DNA from: Spirochaetota bacterium
GTDB taxonomy: Bacteria; Spirochaetota; UBA4802; JAKQUI01
Assembly: GCA_029562645.1 (NCBI GenBank)
Contig: JAKQUI010000003.1
Location: forward strand, 1-64,000
Reading direction: 5' to 3'
Length of the DNA: 64,000 bases
This document shows positions 8,843 through 18,452 of the stretch, one piece after another. The translations under genes were made by a program, and so were the position numbers. Within the stretch, counting starts at the first letter, position 1, and every line of letters begins with the position of its first letter. A model generated the notes under the pieces. That model saw nothing but the letters and a program-made list of their open reading frames with translations. It made no database searches and was not told the origin of the DNA.

Positions 8843-10003
8843 ATGAAAGCATGTCAGCGCCGATTCACCGGGAGCGCCGTACTCGCTCTCTTTGCCGTCA
8901 TCCTTGCCGGCCCCATAGCCGCGGAAGCGACACCAGCAACGACCGCACCGAGAGCGCTTCCCGATCGTGAGGCGCTGCGTGACTGCGCGCTCTTCCTCTC
9001 GGGCCGCGCGCGTCCGGGCGGCGACCAGCGGCGAAACGCCATCATCGCACAGCCGTTCTACACGCACGTCGCGACGAGCCTTGCGCGCTCATGGAAGGCA
9101 TACGCGAGCGGGCATCTCGAGCCGATGCGCCGCTGGATGCATCGCGCCCTGCCGCACACGCGTCGCGCGACGGTATTCTATCCTTTTTCCGGTCCCGACT
9201 TCCCGAACGCCTACGCGGCCTACCCCGAGGCCGAGACCTATCTGCTCATCGGCCTCGAGCCGGCCGGTACGCTTCCATCGATCGAGGGCATGGGCGATCG
9301 GAACATCGCCCGGGGCATGCTCTTTCTCCACCAGCTCCTGGAAACCTTCACAGCCGACAATTATTTCCACACCAAGGAGATGGCGCTTTTTAACGCGTGG
9401 AGCCCCTCCATCGCGGGGACCTCGGGCCTCCTGCTCGCCTTCCTTGGCCTCATGGGGTTCGAGCCGGAGTCCATACGCCCGTTCGTCATCGACTACAACG
9501 GCGAGGAGCGTACGCTCTCCCGGGACGTGCCGGAGCACCGTGACGCGCTGGACAAGGGCGAGCACTCGGTGGAGATCGCGTTCACCGTTCCCGAAACGGG
9601 CGCGCGCAAGCGGATCGTCTATCTCTCGGCGGACCTGTCGAACATGCGCGCCATCGACCGCAATCCCGGCATTTTCATATATCTCGAGCGCCGCATGCCG
9701 GAGGACGTGCTCATCAAAGCCGCCTCGTACCTGCTGCACCTCGACAACTACCGCTCGATGAAGCGGCTGATCATGCGCCGGGCGCGCACCATCGTGATGG
9801 ACGACACCGGACCGCGCATCGCGGAGTTCGGACCTGAGTGGACCATCACCCCCTACGGGGAATACCGCGGCACCATCGAGCTCTTCGCGAACCGGACGCA
9901 GCCGGAGCTCACCGAGCTCTATCGCGCGCGAAATCCGGCGAAGCTGCCGTTTGCCTTCGGGTACGGAGTGGGGTCGCGGATTATGATCATCACCCGTCGG
10001 TAG
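8843..10003 (+). CDS. Exported protein of unknown function with FYPFSGPD motif
   Basis: Not recognised as a named family. The 386-residue product has a signal peptide (residues 1-27, ending GPIAAEA), so it is periplasmic or surface-exposed. Notable blocks are FYPFSGPDFPNAYAAYPEAE near 107-126, LIGLEPAG, and DNYFHTKEM with aromatic and charged residues that could form an active or binding site. There is no lipobox and no membrane helix except a possible short hydrophobic stretch near 198-208. The gene is single, with the DUF2461 gene 126 bases downstream on the same strand. Confidence 0.8.
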   Translation: MKACQRRFTGSAVLALFAVILAGPIAAEATPATTAPRALPDREALRDCALFLSGRARPGGDQRRNAIIAQPFYTHVATSLARSWKAYASGHLEPMRRWMHRALPHTRRATVFYPFSGPDFPNAYAAYPEAETYLLIGLEPAGTLPSIEGMGDRNIARGMLFLHQLLETFTADNYFHTKEMALFNAWSPSIAGTSGLLLAFLGLMGFEPESIRPFVIDYNGEERTLSRDVPEHRDALDKGEHSVEIAFTVPETGARKRIVYLSADLSNMRAIDRNPGIFIYLERRMPEDVLIKAASYLLHLDNYRSMKRLIMRRARTIVMDDTGPRIAEFGPEWTITPYGEYRGTIELFANRTQPELTELYRARNPAKLPFAFGYGVGSRIMIITRR

Positions 10004-10087
10004 ACAAACCATACGTGAGCTTGCTACGATGAGAATCATCGACACCGTCATCGCACCATCGCAACGCTTCGTCCTTCAGGAACATGC

Positions 10088-10108
10088 GGCCGATCCCGCT
10101 CCGCGGCG
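10088..10108 (+). repeat. Direct repeat, left copy flanking the DUF2461 gene
   Basis: A 21-base sequence starting GGCCGATCCCG and ending CCGCGGCG is found exactly again at 10854-10874, one copy on each side of the DUF2461 gene. It may be a trace of insertion or of a dispersed repeat. Confidence 0.7.
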
Positions 10109-10129
10109 TTGCGCACAAGGACACTGGAC

Positions 10130-10846
10130 ATGAAATCAACCGTCGCCTTCACCGGTTTTCCCAGGGAAACCATCCGCTTTTACCGGGAGCTCAAGAAGAA
10201 CAACAGCAAGCTCTGGCTCGAGCAGCACCGCGACGACTACGAGGCATACGTCATGGCGCCGGCGCGCGCCTTCGTGCGCGAGATGGGCGACCGGCTCGCG
10301 TCGATCGCGCCGGGCATCATCGCCGATCCCCGCGTGAACCACTCCATCTTCAAGATCCACCGCGACACGCGCTTCTCGAACGACAAGACGCCGCTCAAGG
10401 AGCACCTGGCGCTCTGGTTTTGGGAGGGGACGCGGCCGCGGATGGAGTGCTCGGGATTCTACTTTCACCTCGAGCCCAGCGGCATCATGCTGGGAACGGG
10501 CGTGTACATGTTCCCGAAGGATATGTTCCCGGAATACCGGGACTCGGTGGTGCACCCGAAGCACGGGGCGGTGCTGGCGAAAGCGGTCAAACAGGTGACG
10601 GGAAAAGGCTACTATGTCGGGGGCGAATACTACAAGAAGGTCCCGCGCGGATACGACCCGGAACATGCGAACGCGGAATACCTCCGCTACGGCGGATTCT
10701 ACGCCGGCATCGACGAGAAGCCGCCCGCGGAGCTCGCATCGGAAAAGCTTTTGGACTTCTGCCTGAAGCGGTATCGCGACATGCTGCCGATCCATCGCTG
10801 GCTGGCTGACATGGTGGAACGCTCAGTGAAAAATCGGGCGCACTAA
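10130..10846 (+). CDS. DUF2461 (TIGR02453-type) protein
   Basis: This 238-residue cytoplasmic protein begins FTGFPRETIRFYRELKKNN, followed by W-x-x-H, DPRVNHSIFKIHRDTRFSND and YFHLEPSG, the conserved pattern of the DUF2461/TIGR02453 family. The molecular role is not established. Start 10130 fits homologues (which begin F-x-GFP) and has AAGG nine bases upstream. The gene is bracketed by two exact 21-base direct repeats (10088-10108 and 10854-10874). Confidence 0.85.
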   Translation: MKSTVAFTGFPRETIRFYRELKKNNSKLWLEQHRDDYEAYVMAPARAFVREMGDRLASIAPGIIADPRVNHSIFKIHRDTRFSNDKTPLKEHLALWFWEGTRPRMECSGFYFHLEPSGIMLGTGVYMFPKDMFPEYRDSVVHPKHGAVLAKAVKQVTGKGYYVGGEYYKKVPRGYDPEHANAEYLRYGGFYAGIDEKPPAELASEKLLDFCLKRYRDMLPIHRWLADMVERSVKNRAH

Positions 10847-10853
10847 CCGAAGG

Positions 10854-10874
10854 GGCCGATCCCGCTCCGCGGCG
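10854..10874 (+). repeat. Direct repeat, right copy flanking the DUF2461 gene
   Basis: Exact second copy of the repeat at 10088-10108, seven bases after the stop codon of the DUF2461 gene. It contains the palindrome CCGCGG. The remaining bases to 10972 hold no recognisable gene. Confidence 0.7.
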
Positions 10875-10972
10875 CCGCTGATACAGACGGGACGCCGCGA
10901 CAGTCATCGTTCAATCATCACAACCCCGGCAGCGCGATCGCCCGCGCAGAGGAGAGCGCGCCGGAACACACG

Positions 10973-12559
10973 TTATGCGACCTCGACCGTCCCCTTCTCG
11001 GAATTCCGGCGCAGGTCCTTCCGTTGCACCTCGAGCTTCCCGCCCTTGAACACCAGCGCGGGCTTCCGGCAGGCCTCGATCTTCACCAGCGGATTCCCGT
11101 CGAGAACGACGATATCGGCCAGCTTGCCCGGCTCGAGCGTTCCCACCCGGTCATCGAGGCCGCAGATTTTCGCGTTTACCGCGGTGGCGCTCCTCAGGAT
11201 GCGATCGTTCGTGATGCCGGCGCGCGAGAGTATCTCCAGCTCGCGCCAGATGGTGCCGTGGTAGTTCATCGGGGTGCCGGCGTCAGTTCCCACGCCCATC
11301 ATCACCCCGCCCGCGTCCAGACGGCGCAGGTTCTCCTTCCCGAACTTGAGCCCCTTGAAGATGATGTGGGGGTTCACGACAAAATACTTGTTCTCGATCA
11401 GCTGCTGGAAGCTGAGCCGGCGCAACGCCGCGATCGACTCGATGTTCATCCGGTGGATCAGCGGCTCGCAGTCGGCGTCGGTGATGCCGCCCCAGTATTC
11501 GCGGCGGATCCGCAGCTCGTTGTCGATCTCCTCGTCCCGATACTCCGCCGGGAGCGACGTGAAGGCCTCCTCGTAGGCGTAGATGTTCCCCACCACGGCC
11601 GTGGGGACGATGGCGATCTTCCGGTCCGCCATCGTCCGCGCCTCGGCCTCCGTGATGAAATCGTCGGCCACGATGTGCTCAACCGAATGCATCGGGTACT
11701 TCAGCGCGCGGGAAAATCCGAACTTCATCACGTTATGGCACGACACGCGCAGATGGCGCTTCTCGGCCACGTCGAACAGGAACTTCAACTCCTCGTCGGT
11801 ATACACCGGGACATCGCCCCTGCCGCATAAAATGGAGCGGTTGTCCATGGAGAGCTTCAGAAAGGTCGCCTTCTGCACGAAACGATCGATCTTCTTTTTC
11901 AGGTCGTCCCAGCCCTCGTAGTTGAAGCCGAAATTTCCCACGGCCGCCACGGCGATCGGCGCGAAGATCGAGATGTCGAACGGCGGGATGTCCGGATGGC
12001 TCCCGTTGATGTTCACGAAAGGCGTGCTGTGCACTACGCGTGGACCGCGGAGATTTCCGTTCTCGACGTCCTTCACGAAGTAATCCAGCACGAAGGGAAT
12101 GGAGGCCATATCGCGCACGGTGGTCACGCCCGACTCGATCTCGAGGACGAAGTTGCGACGCATCTGGCGCACGAAGGTGGGAAAGAAGAAGGGATTGAAG
12201 GCCGAGGTGCAGGGCAGCGTCATGTGGACATGGCTGTTGATGAGCCCCGGCATCACGTATCGCCCGCCCAGGTCAATGATCTCGGCCGGGGCGCCGATGG
12301 CGTCCGTTTTTCTCCCCGCGTATACCACCTTCCCCTCGCGGATGCGCACCATCGCGTCGGGAACCGCAGCCCCCGACAGCACGTCGATGAGCGAGCAGTT
12401 CGCGAGGACGAGGTCCTTCGAATAATTGAGCGCGTAGGTGTCCCGAAGGGGCACCGACATGCAGCCGGTCGCCGTGGGGAGCGCAAGCGCCGCCGCGGTC
12501 GACGCCGCGAGGCCCAGGAACTCGCGACGCGTCATCGTTCTTGATTCAGGGTCCATCAT
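10973..12559 (-). CDS. Tat-exported amidohydrolase
   Basis: This 528-residue metal-dependent hydrolase is of the imidazolonepropionase/prolidase-like type. A twin-arginine signal (TRREFLGLAA, Arg-Arg at 11-12) is followed by a hydrophobic stretch ending at TGC, so it may be a Tat lipoprotein or periplasmic. The metal motif NSHVHM, later SCHN and SVEHIVADD, and the Asp motif GTDAGTP are present, with the C-terminal barrel-closing DRVGTLEPGKLADIVVLDG. The substrate is unknown. The ATG at 12559 has AGAGG eight bases upstream. It lies 74 bases after the FadL-like barrel gene and may share its transcript. Confidence 0.88.
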   Translation of the reverse strand: MMDPESRTMTRREFLGLAASTAAALALPTATGCMSVPLRDTYALNYSKDLVLANCSLIDVLSGAAVPDAMVRIREGKVVYAGRKTDAIGAPAEIIDLGGRYVMPGLINSHVHMTLPCTSAFNPFFFPTFVRQMRRNFVLEIESGVTTVRDMASIPFVLDYFVKDVENGNLRGPRVVHSTPFVNINGSHPDIPPFDISIFAPIAVAAVGNFGFNYEGWDDLKKKIDRFVQKATFLKLSMDNRSILCGRGDVPVYTDEELKFLFDVAEKRHLRVSCHNVMKFGFSRALKYPMHSVEHIVADDFITEAEARTMADRKIAIVPTAVVGNIYAYEEAFTSLPAEYRDEEIDNELRIRREYWGGITDADCEPLIHRMNIESIAALRRLSFQQLIENKYFVVNPHIIFKGLKFGKENLRRLDAGGVMMGVGTDAGTPMNYHGTIWRELEILSRAGITNDRILRSATAVNAKICGLDDRVGTLEPGKLADIVVLDGNPLVKIEACRKPALVFKGGKLEVQRKDLRRNSEKGTVEVA

Positions 12560-12633
12560 GCCATACACCTCTTGGATACAGTTCCATCATTCCGTTTCTT
12601 GGTATCTCGACAACATCGAGTCAAGCGACATAT

Positions 12634-14106
12634 CTATCGTTTATCGTTTCCCGTCTCCGGCGCGCCGTTCGGTTTCGAATTCGACGCGCCCTCCTCCGCC
12701 TTTTTTCGTTTCTCCGTCGCCTCCATGAGCTCCTTGAGCAGCTTCTTGTTCTCCTCCAGCAGCGTCTCCAGCTTGCGTCGCTCCTCCTGCAGCGATTCGC
12801 GCGCCCGGTCGTCCTTCGAGCGCTGCGTGTGCGAACCCGAAAAGCGCAGGGTGAGCGACGCATAGGCGGCATAGGCGTGGCTGGTAACGGAATAATCGAC
12901 GCCATCGTCCTTTGAAAAATTCCGTCGCGCCATGATGTGGTCCTGGACCGATATCCCGAGCGATATGGGGTGGTAGAAAATCCCCAGCGGGTCGGTGAAC
13001 TCCAATCCCAGGCCCGCGCTCACGATATGCCGGTCGCAGTCGATGAAGTTGGACGCCCCCGGCTGGTCCGGAACGGGCGACGGGACGTATGCGTAGCCGG
13101 CGCGCACGCGAACGATGGACACCGCGTATTCGAGCCCGCCGTGATAGGTCACGATGTCCTTGAACTTGGGCACCACGCGCTTCCCCTCGCGGGGCTTGCT
13201 CAGATGAAAATGCGACCACAGCTCGAAGCCCGCGTCGGCCTCCACCGTGAGGCCGAACAGCTCAAAGGACAGTCCCGCCCGGTAGACGTCCGGATTGTAA
13301 AAAGAAAGCAGCGCGGTGTAGGCGGCGACCTTCGCGGCGTTGTTCGAGCCGATGGGCATGGTGATGACGGCGTCGAAGGGATCGAACTTCACCTCGATGC
13401 TCTTCTTATACGACGCGCCCAGGTTCAGCGTGCGCCAGGGATTCACGATGATGCCGCAGGACGGGCTGAACTCGAGCTTCGAATCGAGCCAAAACTCCTG
13501 CTTGGACGGCTTGATCGCGTCGGTGGTGGACATATCGGACGGGTAGATGGTAAGATTGACCGCCGCATTGCCGGTGACCAGCCCGTGCCCGCCGACGCCG
13601 ATCCACACCCAGTTCGGCACCACCTCGACGCCCAGGCCGGTGTACACCGCCGTGCGCTTGACGGGCGCGCCGTAGCGGACGAACTGGTGCCGCGACTCGT
13701 CGAGGTCCTCCACCACCGCCACCTTCAGGTCGTCCATGATCGAGACGCTGAAGCCGAAGGTGGCCGTGACGGGGAGTCGCGCCATGGTGTTCAGGTTCAC
13801 CCCCATGCTGGTCACGTACATGCCCGTTTCGAGGTCCCGGTTCTCGGGGACCCCGCTCACGCCGCCGTCCACGTCGAAGCGCGGGTACGACCCCAGGTAG
13901 GCGAATTGCATGGCGCTCGCATCCACCTTGCCCAGCCCGGCCACATTGTAGTAGAGCGCGTCGAGCGAACGAACGCTTGCGCACACCGCGCCGCTCATCG
14001 ACGTGCCGCGATCACCGAACCCGTTGGTGTCGTAGATGTCGGCGCGCACGGGAACGACACTGCAGACGAGCAGCGCGCACAGCGCTCCCCATCGCAGGAA
14101 CTTCAT
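12634..14106 (-). CDS. FadL/OmpP1-like outer-membrane beta-barrel with C-terminal coiled coil
   Basis: This 490-residue exported protein has a signal peptide at 1-21 (MKFLRWGALCALLVCSVVPV), then GFGDRGTSMSGA and an ALYYNVAGL motif close to the FadL-family YYNPAG signature. Alternating strands and AGYAYVPSPVPDQP follow. It probably forms an outer-membrane channel for hydrophobic compounds. The last 65 residues are a charged coiled coil rich in Glu and Lys, which is unusual for the family and may bind peptidoglycan or a partner. An upstream ATG at 14139 overlaps the stop of the lipoprotein gene (TGATG), so coupled initiation there with a 12-residue longer N-terminus is possible. Start 14106 was chosen for its clean signal peptide. 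Confidence 0.8.
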   Translation of the reverse strand: MKFLRWGALCALLVCSVVPVRADIYDTNGFGDRGTSMSGAVCASVRSLDALYYNVAGLGKVDASAMQFAYLGSYPRFDVDGGVSGVPENRDLETGMYVTSMGVNLNTMARLPVTATFGFSVSIMDDLKVAVVEDLDESRHQFVRYGAPVKRTAVYTGLGVEVVPNWVWIGVGGHGLVTGNAAVNLTIYPSDMSTTDAIKPSKQEFWLDSKLEFSPSCGIIVNPWRTLNLGASYKKSIEVKFDPFDAVITMPIGSNNAAKVAAYTALLSFYNPDVYRAGLSFELFGLTVEADAGFELWSHFHLSKPREGKRVVPKFKDIVTYHGGLEYAVSIVRVRAGYAYVPSPVPDQPGASNFIDCDRHIVSAGLGLEFTDPLGIFYHPISLGISVQDHIMARRNFSKDDGVDYSVTSHAYAAYASLTLRFSGSHTQRSKDDRARESLQEERRKLETLLEENKKLLKELMEATEKRKKAEEGASNSKPNGAPETGNDKR

Positions 14107-14138
14107 CGGTAACTCGGACACCGTCCCCTCCTGTCGCA

Positions 14139-17100
14139 TCACAGCGAATCGGCCATGAACTTCGAGATGTAATAGATGTCCCGCCAGAACGACCCCTCGT
14201 CGTTACGCGTCATCGTATCGGACCGCAGGAAGTCGATGAGGTCGCCGATTACCTCGTCCCAGGTGTAGATGTGGCTCTTCTCCATGCCCATGAGCACGTA
14301 GCTCAGCGCGCCGTCCTCGGGATCGAACGCCTTCATGGAGACATAGGCGAGCTCGTGCCAGGGGTTCGTCTCGCCCAGGCGCTCAGCGATGTCCGCGGCG
14401 TTCACGAGGGTGCGGCTCACGAGCATCTTCTCGCTGGTCAGCTCCATCAGGCGCACCAGCCATCGGAGCTTGCCCTCGACGTCGGCCTGCGTCATGGGGC
14501 TGTCGGGATCGGTCATCTTCTCGTGGAAGTGCTGCAGGATCGCGCCGAACTGCGCCGTCACGCCATAGCGCGGGTCCAGCATCCCCACCACATGGTCGAC
14601 GATCCGGTAGTCCGGCGATACATATCTCCCGCCGATGTCGAAGGCCAGGTCCAGATACTCCCAGTCGTCCGCGATGGCGGTGTCGATTTTACGGAGCAGC
14701 CATGACGAAAACTCGCGGACGTTCTCCTCGTTCGCGCTGGTGGCCGGATCGGAGAACATGCGCGCGACCCCCATGGTCAGGGAGCGGCGAATGCTGATGA
14801 TCTCCGGATCGCGCTCGTCGCCCAGCACGCTCGCGACCTCGAGGACGCTGTCGATGAGCCCGGCGGACGGCTGCGCCAGGAAGGGCTCGATGGCGCGCGC
14901 GAACGGCATTTGCTGATCATGTCTCGGGTTCCCGGCCCGGTCATGATACAGGTTTTCCTCAGGCGTGCTCTCGGCCAGCGCGGCAAAGACGTTGATGAGA
15001 TAATAGATCGGGTAGACCGCCCCACCGAAGTTCGAGATCGCCGCCTCCTGCCGCCGCTGCAACAGCCCCTTCGCGGACGAGGTGCCGTAGAGGCCCGCAT
15101 CGGTCTTCACGTTGTCGTTCGTGAGCGCGTATTGCGGCTGCGCCAGCAGGTCCCTGTAGGGCTCGTAGAAGCTCAGGCAAAAAATCGCCACCAGCGGCGC
15201 AACCTTGTTCAAATGGGGATTCTCCTCGCCCCAGAAGTCCTTGTAGTAATAGCGGTTGTGGTCCGAGACGTCGTAGTTTTTATAATACGCGTTCCGGTCC
15301 GAACCGTACCAGAGCCGCTCCTCGTGAAAGGCCGCGGGATCGAAAAAGACCAGCGAGGAGAGCACGGTCCACACGTCGCGCAGGTCCTGGGGCAGCATGT
15401 AGTACACCCGGCCGTCCTCCGGGCTCTCGTTGCCCAGCGGCGTGACCTGCGCAATGATGTCGGTGATGATGTCGACCGCGATATTCACGATGAAATCTAT
15501 GATGATGTTCCCCGTCCCGTCGCAGTCGCCGGAGCCCAGGTTCGATTCGTCCAGCGGAAAGCAGGAGCCGGTTTCCGCGCAGGCGCCCAGCTCGCGGCAC
15601 TGCCGGATGTTCTCGCAGTAGGTGTCCGCGCAGGACGGGTTGGCCGCATAGGCCAGCAGGGAGCGCTTCAGGTCCGGGTCCATCGACGCGCACTCGGCGC
15701 ATTGCCGGCACTCGCGCGCATGCTCGCAGTCCGATTCGCCCTCCGGGCATGCGCCGCCGTCCGTGCAGTCGATGCCGCCGCACCGGCTCTCGCAGGCCTG
15801 CAGCTGCGCGATCTTCGCGGCGCTGTCGCCCACGAAATCGCAGCGATACCGCTCGGAGAGCTCGCCGCGCTGCTGTGCGAGCTGCACGGTGGCGTCCCCC
15901 ACGTTGAAGCTGTAGGTCCCGCCCCGGAGGAAGGCCTTGATCCCGTGCCTGATATTGCAGCCGACGTTCCGGAGAATGTCGCCGAGATCGGAGTAGATGA
16001 TCTGATTCACGCCCTTGAAGCGGTACAGGACGATGGGAATGCTCTCCACGCGGAGGAAGTGCCGGAAGGCCTTGGCGGCGAACTCGCCGTAGTTCACCTC
16101 GGAGCCGAACAACGCGCGCATCATCGAAAAGACCATGAACTTCACCAGGCCGTCCCGCTTCAGGTCCGGCTGCGGGACGTCCATGTGCAGGAGCGGCAAA
16201 AACTGGATGAGGTCGATGACGCAATAGAAGTTCCGCTCGTAGAAGAGCCAGTTTCCGTTCTCGTAGTAATTGTCGTAGGGGCCGTTGAACAGGCAGTCGG
16301 CCCCGGCATAGAAGGCCACCTCGGTCCCGGTGATCAGCTCCGGGAACACGGGTGCGATGAAACGGCGCTGCCCGTTCGGACGCCCATCGTCCCCGATCTC
16401 GTCGATGAATACGCCGTAGCGATTGTCCTCGTTGGTGCGCTTCGGGTGCGCGCCGGGCAGGCCGCGCGGATCGGGATCGTTGCGCTCGTACACGTCGGAC
16501 CACACGAAGCTCGCCATCGGGATCTTGTGCGCGTCCACGAAGAACTCCACCAGCCTGTTAAACCCGCCCTCGTTGATCCAGTTGCGCTCGCCGTCCTCGT
16601 GCTCGTAGAGAAAGCTCGACGCCGGCGTGAGCGGCTGCGAGAAGCGCGAGGCGAGTTTCAGCAGGCCCCGGAACCAGGAGAAGTTTTGATACTCGAACGA
16701 TCCCGGGAACGGGTAGGTCCGTCCGCTGTCGCGCGGCTGCACCTGCGGGTCATGGGTGATGGCGTCGGCGAACCCCTGCCCCACCCCGTCGATGCGGTAC
16801 CCCTGGCCCTTGAGCCGGTTGATCCACACGAGCATCGAGTTGACCAGCTGCGGTTGCGTGAGCAGATGCGCGATCGAAAGATTCTGCGATTGCCCGTACC
16901 CCGGGTACGGCGAGCCGTTCTTGGTGCGCACCCAGTCGCCCACCTCCTGCCCCTCGGACCAGACCCGGACGAGCAGGTCCGCCAGCGCCCGGTTCCCGTC
17001 CCGCCCGTTGCCGTAGCGGTCGCGCAACGATGCGAGCACCTGCTTGAGCGCCGCGCGCGACTCGTCTTGCCGCATGAAGGCGCCGAGCGCCATGAGCACC

Positions 17101-18098
17101 GGTCGGAACGACTCGCGCACCCGCTCGGCCTCGCTCATCCGCGTCAGCCAGGCGCTAACGGTGATGACGTTCTCGTACCGCGTCATGTCCGCGAGATTGA
17201 ACAGATACGCCGACGCGCCGGACACGCTCACGTTCCGGTTGATGAATTCGTCGATGTCCACGAAGTCGAGCTCGCCGGGACGGCGCGCCTTCATGGACGA
17301 AAGGTCCGACAGGAGCGGCGCGATATCGGCGTTCACGCGATCGCGGTCGGCCGCCGCGTAGTAGGCGATGAACTCGTACGCCCAGGAGCGCATCCCCGCG
17401 AACACCTCCTCGTTGGTCACAAGGGAATCGGGATCGTTTATGCGGATGATGTGATCGAGGAGCGCGATGAGCTTCTCGATCAGCTCCCGCTTTCCGTCCT
17501 CATCGACACTGGCCGCGCAATAGCCCAGGGAATTCGCGGCGAGCCGCAGAAACGCCGCCACGGTGTCGTTCATGAACTCGCGGTTCACGGTCTTGCCGGA
17601 GAGCATGTCGAGGAAGTCGTAGATGACCTGCTTGTCCTCCGGCGGGAGGCTCATGATGTTTTGCATCGTCTCGGTGGTCGCGAAGAACGCGTCCTGCAGC
17701 GGTCCCTTCTCGGACATCTCGTCCCGCACGCCCGATGGAAACAGGTCATCGGCAACCTCCCGCGGGAGAAACAGCGACGGGAACCGGTCGAGCAGCACGA
17801 TGAGGTTGTCCGCCGTGAGCGCATCGCCCAGGAAGGCATCGAAGAAGCGCTTCTCGAAGTCCCGCACCGACAGGTTAGAATTGCGGAACATCGAGGCAAG
17901 CGCGGGATACCCGTCCAGCATCTCGTAGAGGTCCTGCGTCTCCTCGAGCGCGCGCGCCTTGGCGGCCTTCTCCGATGGAGTGACATCGGCCTTGCAGGAC
18001 ACAAACGCAGCGCTCAGAGCGCACAGGACCACGAGAACAAGACCCCACGAAGTGGATCGTGCAACGGCGCAATTCGCTCTCACCATACCCATCATCAT
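14139..18098 (-). CDS. Giant lipoprotein of unknown function with a Cys-rich centre
   Basis: Not recognised. The 1319-residue product has a lipoprotein signal ending LSAAFVSC (Cys 35), so it is probably anchored in a membrane and faces the periplasm or surface. The first 750 residues look helical. A Cys-rich patch near residues 770-880 has about 16 cysteines in pairs (CGGIDC, CRQCAEC, CADTYC, CREL-GAC) and could hold disulfides. A short hydrophobic stretch (IIIDFIVNIAVDIITDII) follows. GAGGA lies four bases before the first of three ATG codons, so the start could be 18098, 18095 or 18092. It is translationally linked to the downstream FadL-like barrel, so the two may work as one envelope complex. 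Confidence 0.85.
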   Translation of the reverse strand: MMMGMVRANCAVARSTSWGLVLVVLCALSAAFVSCKADVTPSEKAAKARALEETQDLYEMLDGYPALASMFRNSNLSVRDFEKRFFDAFLGDALTADNLIVLLDRFPSLFLPREVADDLFPSGVRDEMSEKGPLQDAFFATTETMQNIMSLPPEDKQVIYDFLDMLSGKTVNREFMNDTVAAFLRLAANSLGYCAASVDEDGKRELIEKLIALLDHIIRINDPDSLVTNEEVFAGMRSWAYEFIAYYAAADRDRVNADIAPLLSDLSSMKARRPGELDFVDIDEFINRNVSVSGASAYLFNLADMTRYENVITVSAWLTRMSEAERVRESFRPVLMALGAFMRQDESRAALKQVLASLRDRYGNGRDGNRALADLLVRVWSEGQEVGDWVRTKNGSPYPGYGQSQNLSIAHLLTQPQLVNSMLVWINRLKGQGYRIDGVGQGFADAITHDPQVQPRDSGRTYPFPGSFEYQNFSWFRGLLKLASRFSQPLTPASSFLYEHEDGERNWINEGGFNRLVEFFVDAHKIPMASFVWSDVYERNDPDPRGLPGAHPKRTNEDNRYGVFIDEIGDDGRPNGQRRFIAPVFPELITGTEVAFYAGADCLFNGPYDNYYENGNWLFYERNFYCVIDLIQFLPLLHMDVPQPDLKRDGLVKFMVFSMMRALFGSEVNYGEFAAKAFRHFLRVESIPIVLYRFKGVNQIIYSDLGDILRNVGCNIRHGIKAFLRGGTYSFNVGDATVQLAQQRGELSERYRCDFVGDSAAKIAQLQACESRCGGIDCTDGGACPEGESDCEHARECRQCAECASMDPDLKRSLLAYAANPSCADTYCENIRQCRELGACAETGSCFPLDESNLGSGDCDGTGNIIIDFIVNIAVDIITDIIAQVTPLGNESPEDGRVYYMLPQDLRDVWTVLSSLVFFDPAAFHEERLWYGSDRNAYYKNYDVSDHNRYYYKDFWGEENPHLNKVAPLVAIFCLSFYEPYRDLLAQPQYALTNDNVKTDAGLYGTSSAKGLLQRRQEAAISNFGGAVYPIYYLINVFAALAESTPEENLYHDRAGNPRHDQQMPFARAIEPFLAQPSAGLIDSVLEVASVLGDERDPEIISIRRSLTMGVARMFSDPATSANEENVREFSSWLLRKIDTAIADDWEYLDLAFDIGGRYVSPDYRIVDHVVGMLDPRYGVTAQFGAILQHFHEKMTDPDSPMTQADVEGKLRWLVRLMELTSEKMLVSRTLVNAADIAERLGETNPWHELAYVSMKAFDPEDGALSYVLMGMEKSHIYTWDEVIGDLIDFLRSDTMTRNDEGSFWRDIYYISKFMADSL

Positions 18099-18452
18099 CC
18101 GTTCCTCGCTGTGTGTTTTGGCTTTCTCTTTCTGTTTCTTCTAACGTCAAAAACGTTCGAACGCGGCGTCGCTTCATCGCAAACCGACCGACCGTTCGGC
18201 GATGTTCGCCGTATTTTCCCAGCTTCGTGATGATGAATATGAGGGGAAAAACCTTTCGGGTTCCAATCAATAACCGGGTTAACAAAAATTGAACATGCGG
18301 TATCGATGATTTCCGATCATGCGCATGCTTCATTCAGCTGCGGGCGGTCGCGAATGGATATTCGATGCGGTGTGGACGAAACAAGTTCTTGACATCGTGC
18401 GATCAATATGCACCACTATGCCATAGAACGCATACACACAATGGAGGTTGCA
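18099..18452. other. Intergenic region between divergent genes
   Basis: These 354 bases separate the lipoprotein gene and the small membrane protein gene and should hold promoters in both directions. TTGACA occurs at 18389-18394 on the + strand, but the only candidate -10 (CACTAT at 18414-18419) is 19 bases away. No convincing minus-strand promoter or RNA gene was found. Confidence 0.4.

Noticed and set aside
14910-18230. Very long open frame on the + strand opposite the lipoprotein gene
   Set aside because: It is Arg/Val/Leu/His-rich without domain motifs and mirrors the codon use of the real gene, as expected in GC-rich DNA. The opposite frame has a ribosome site, signal peptide and lipobox.
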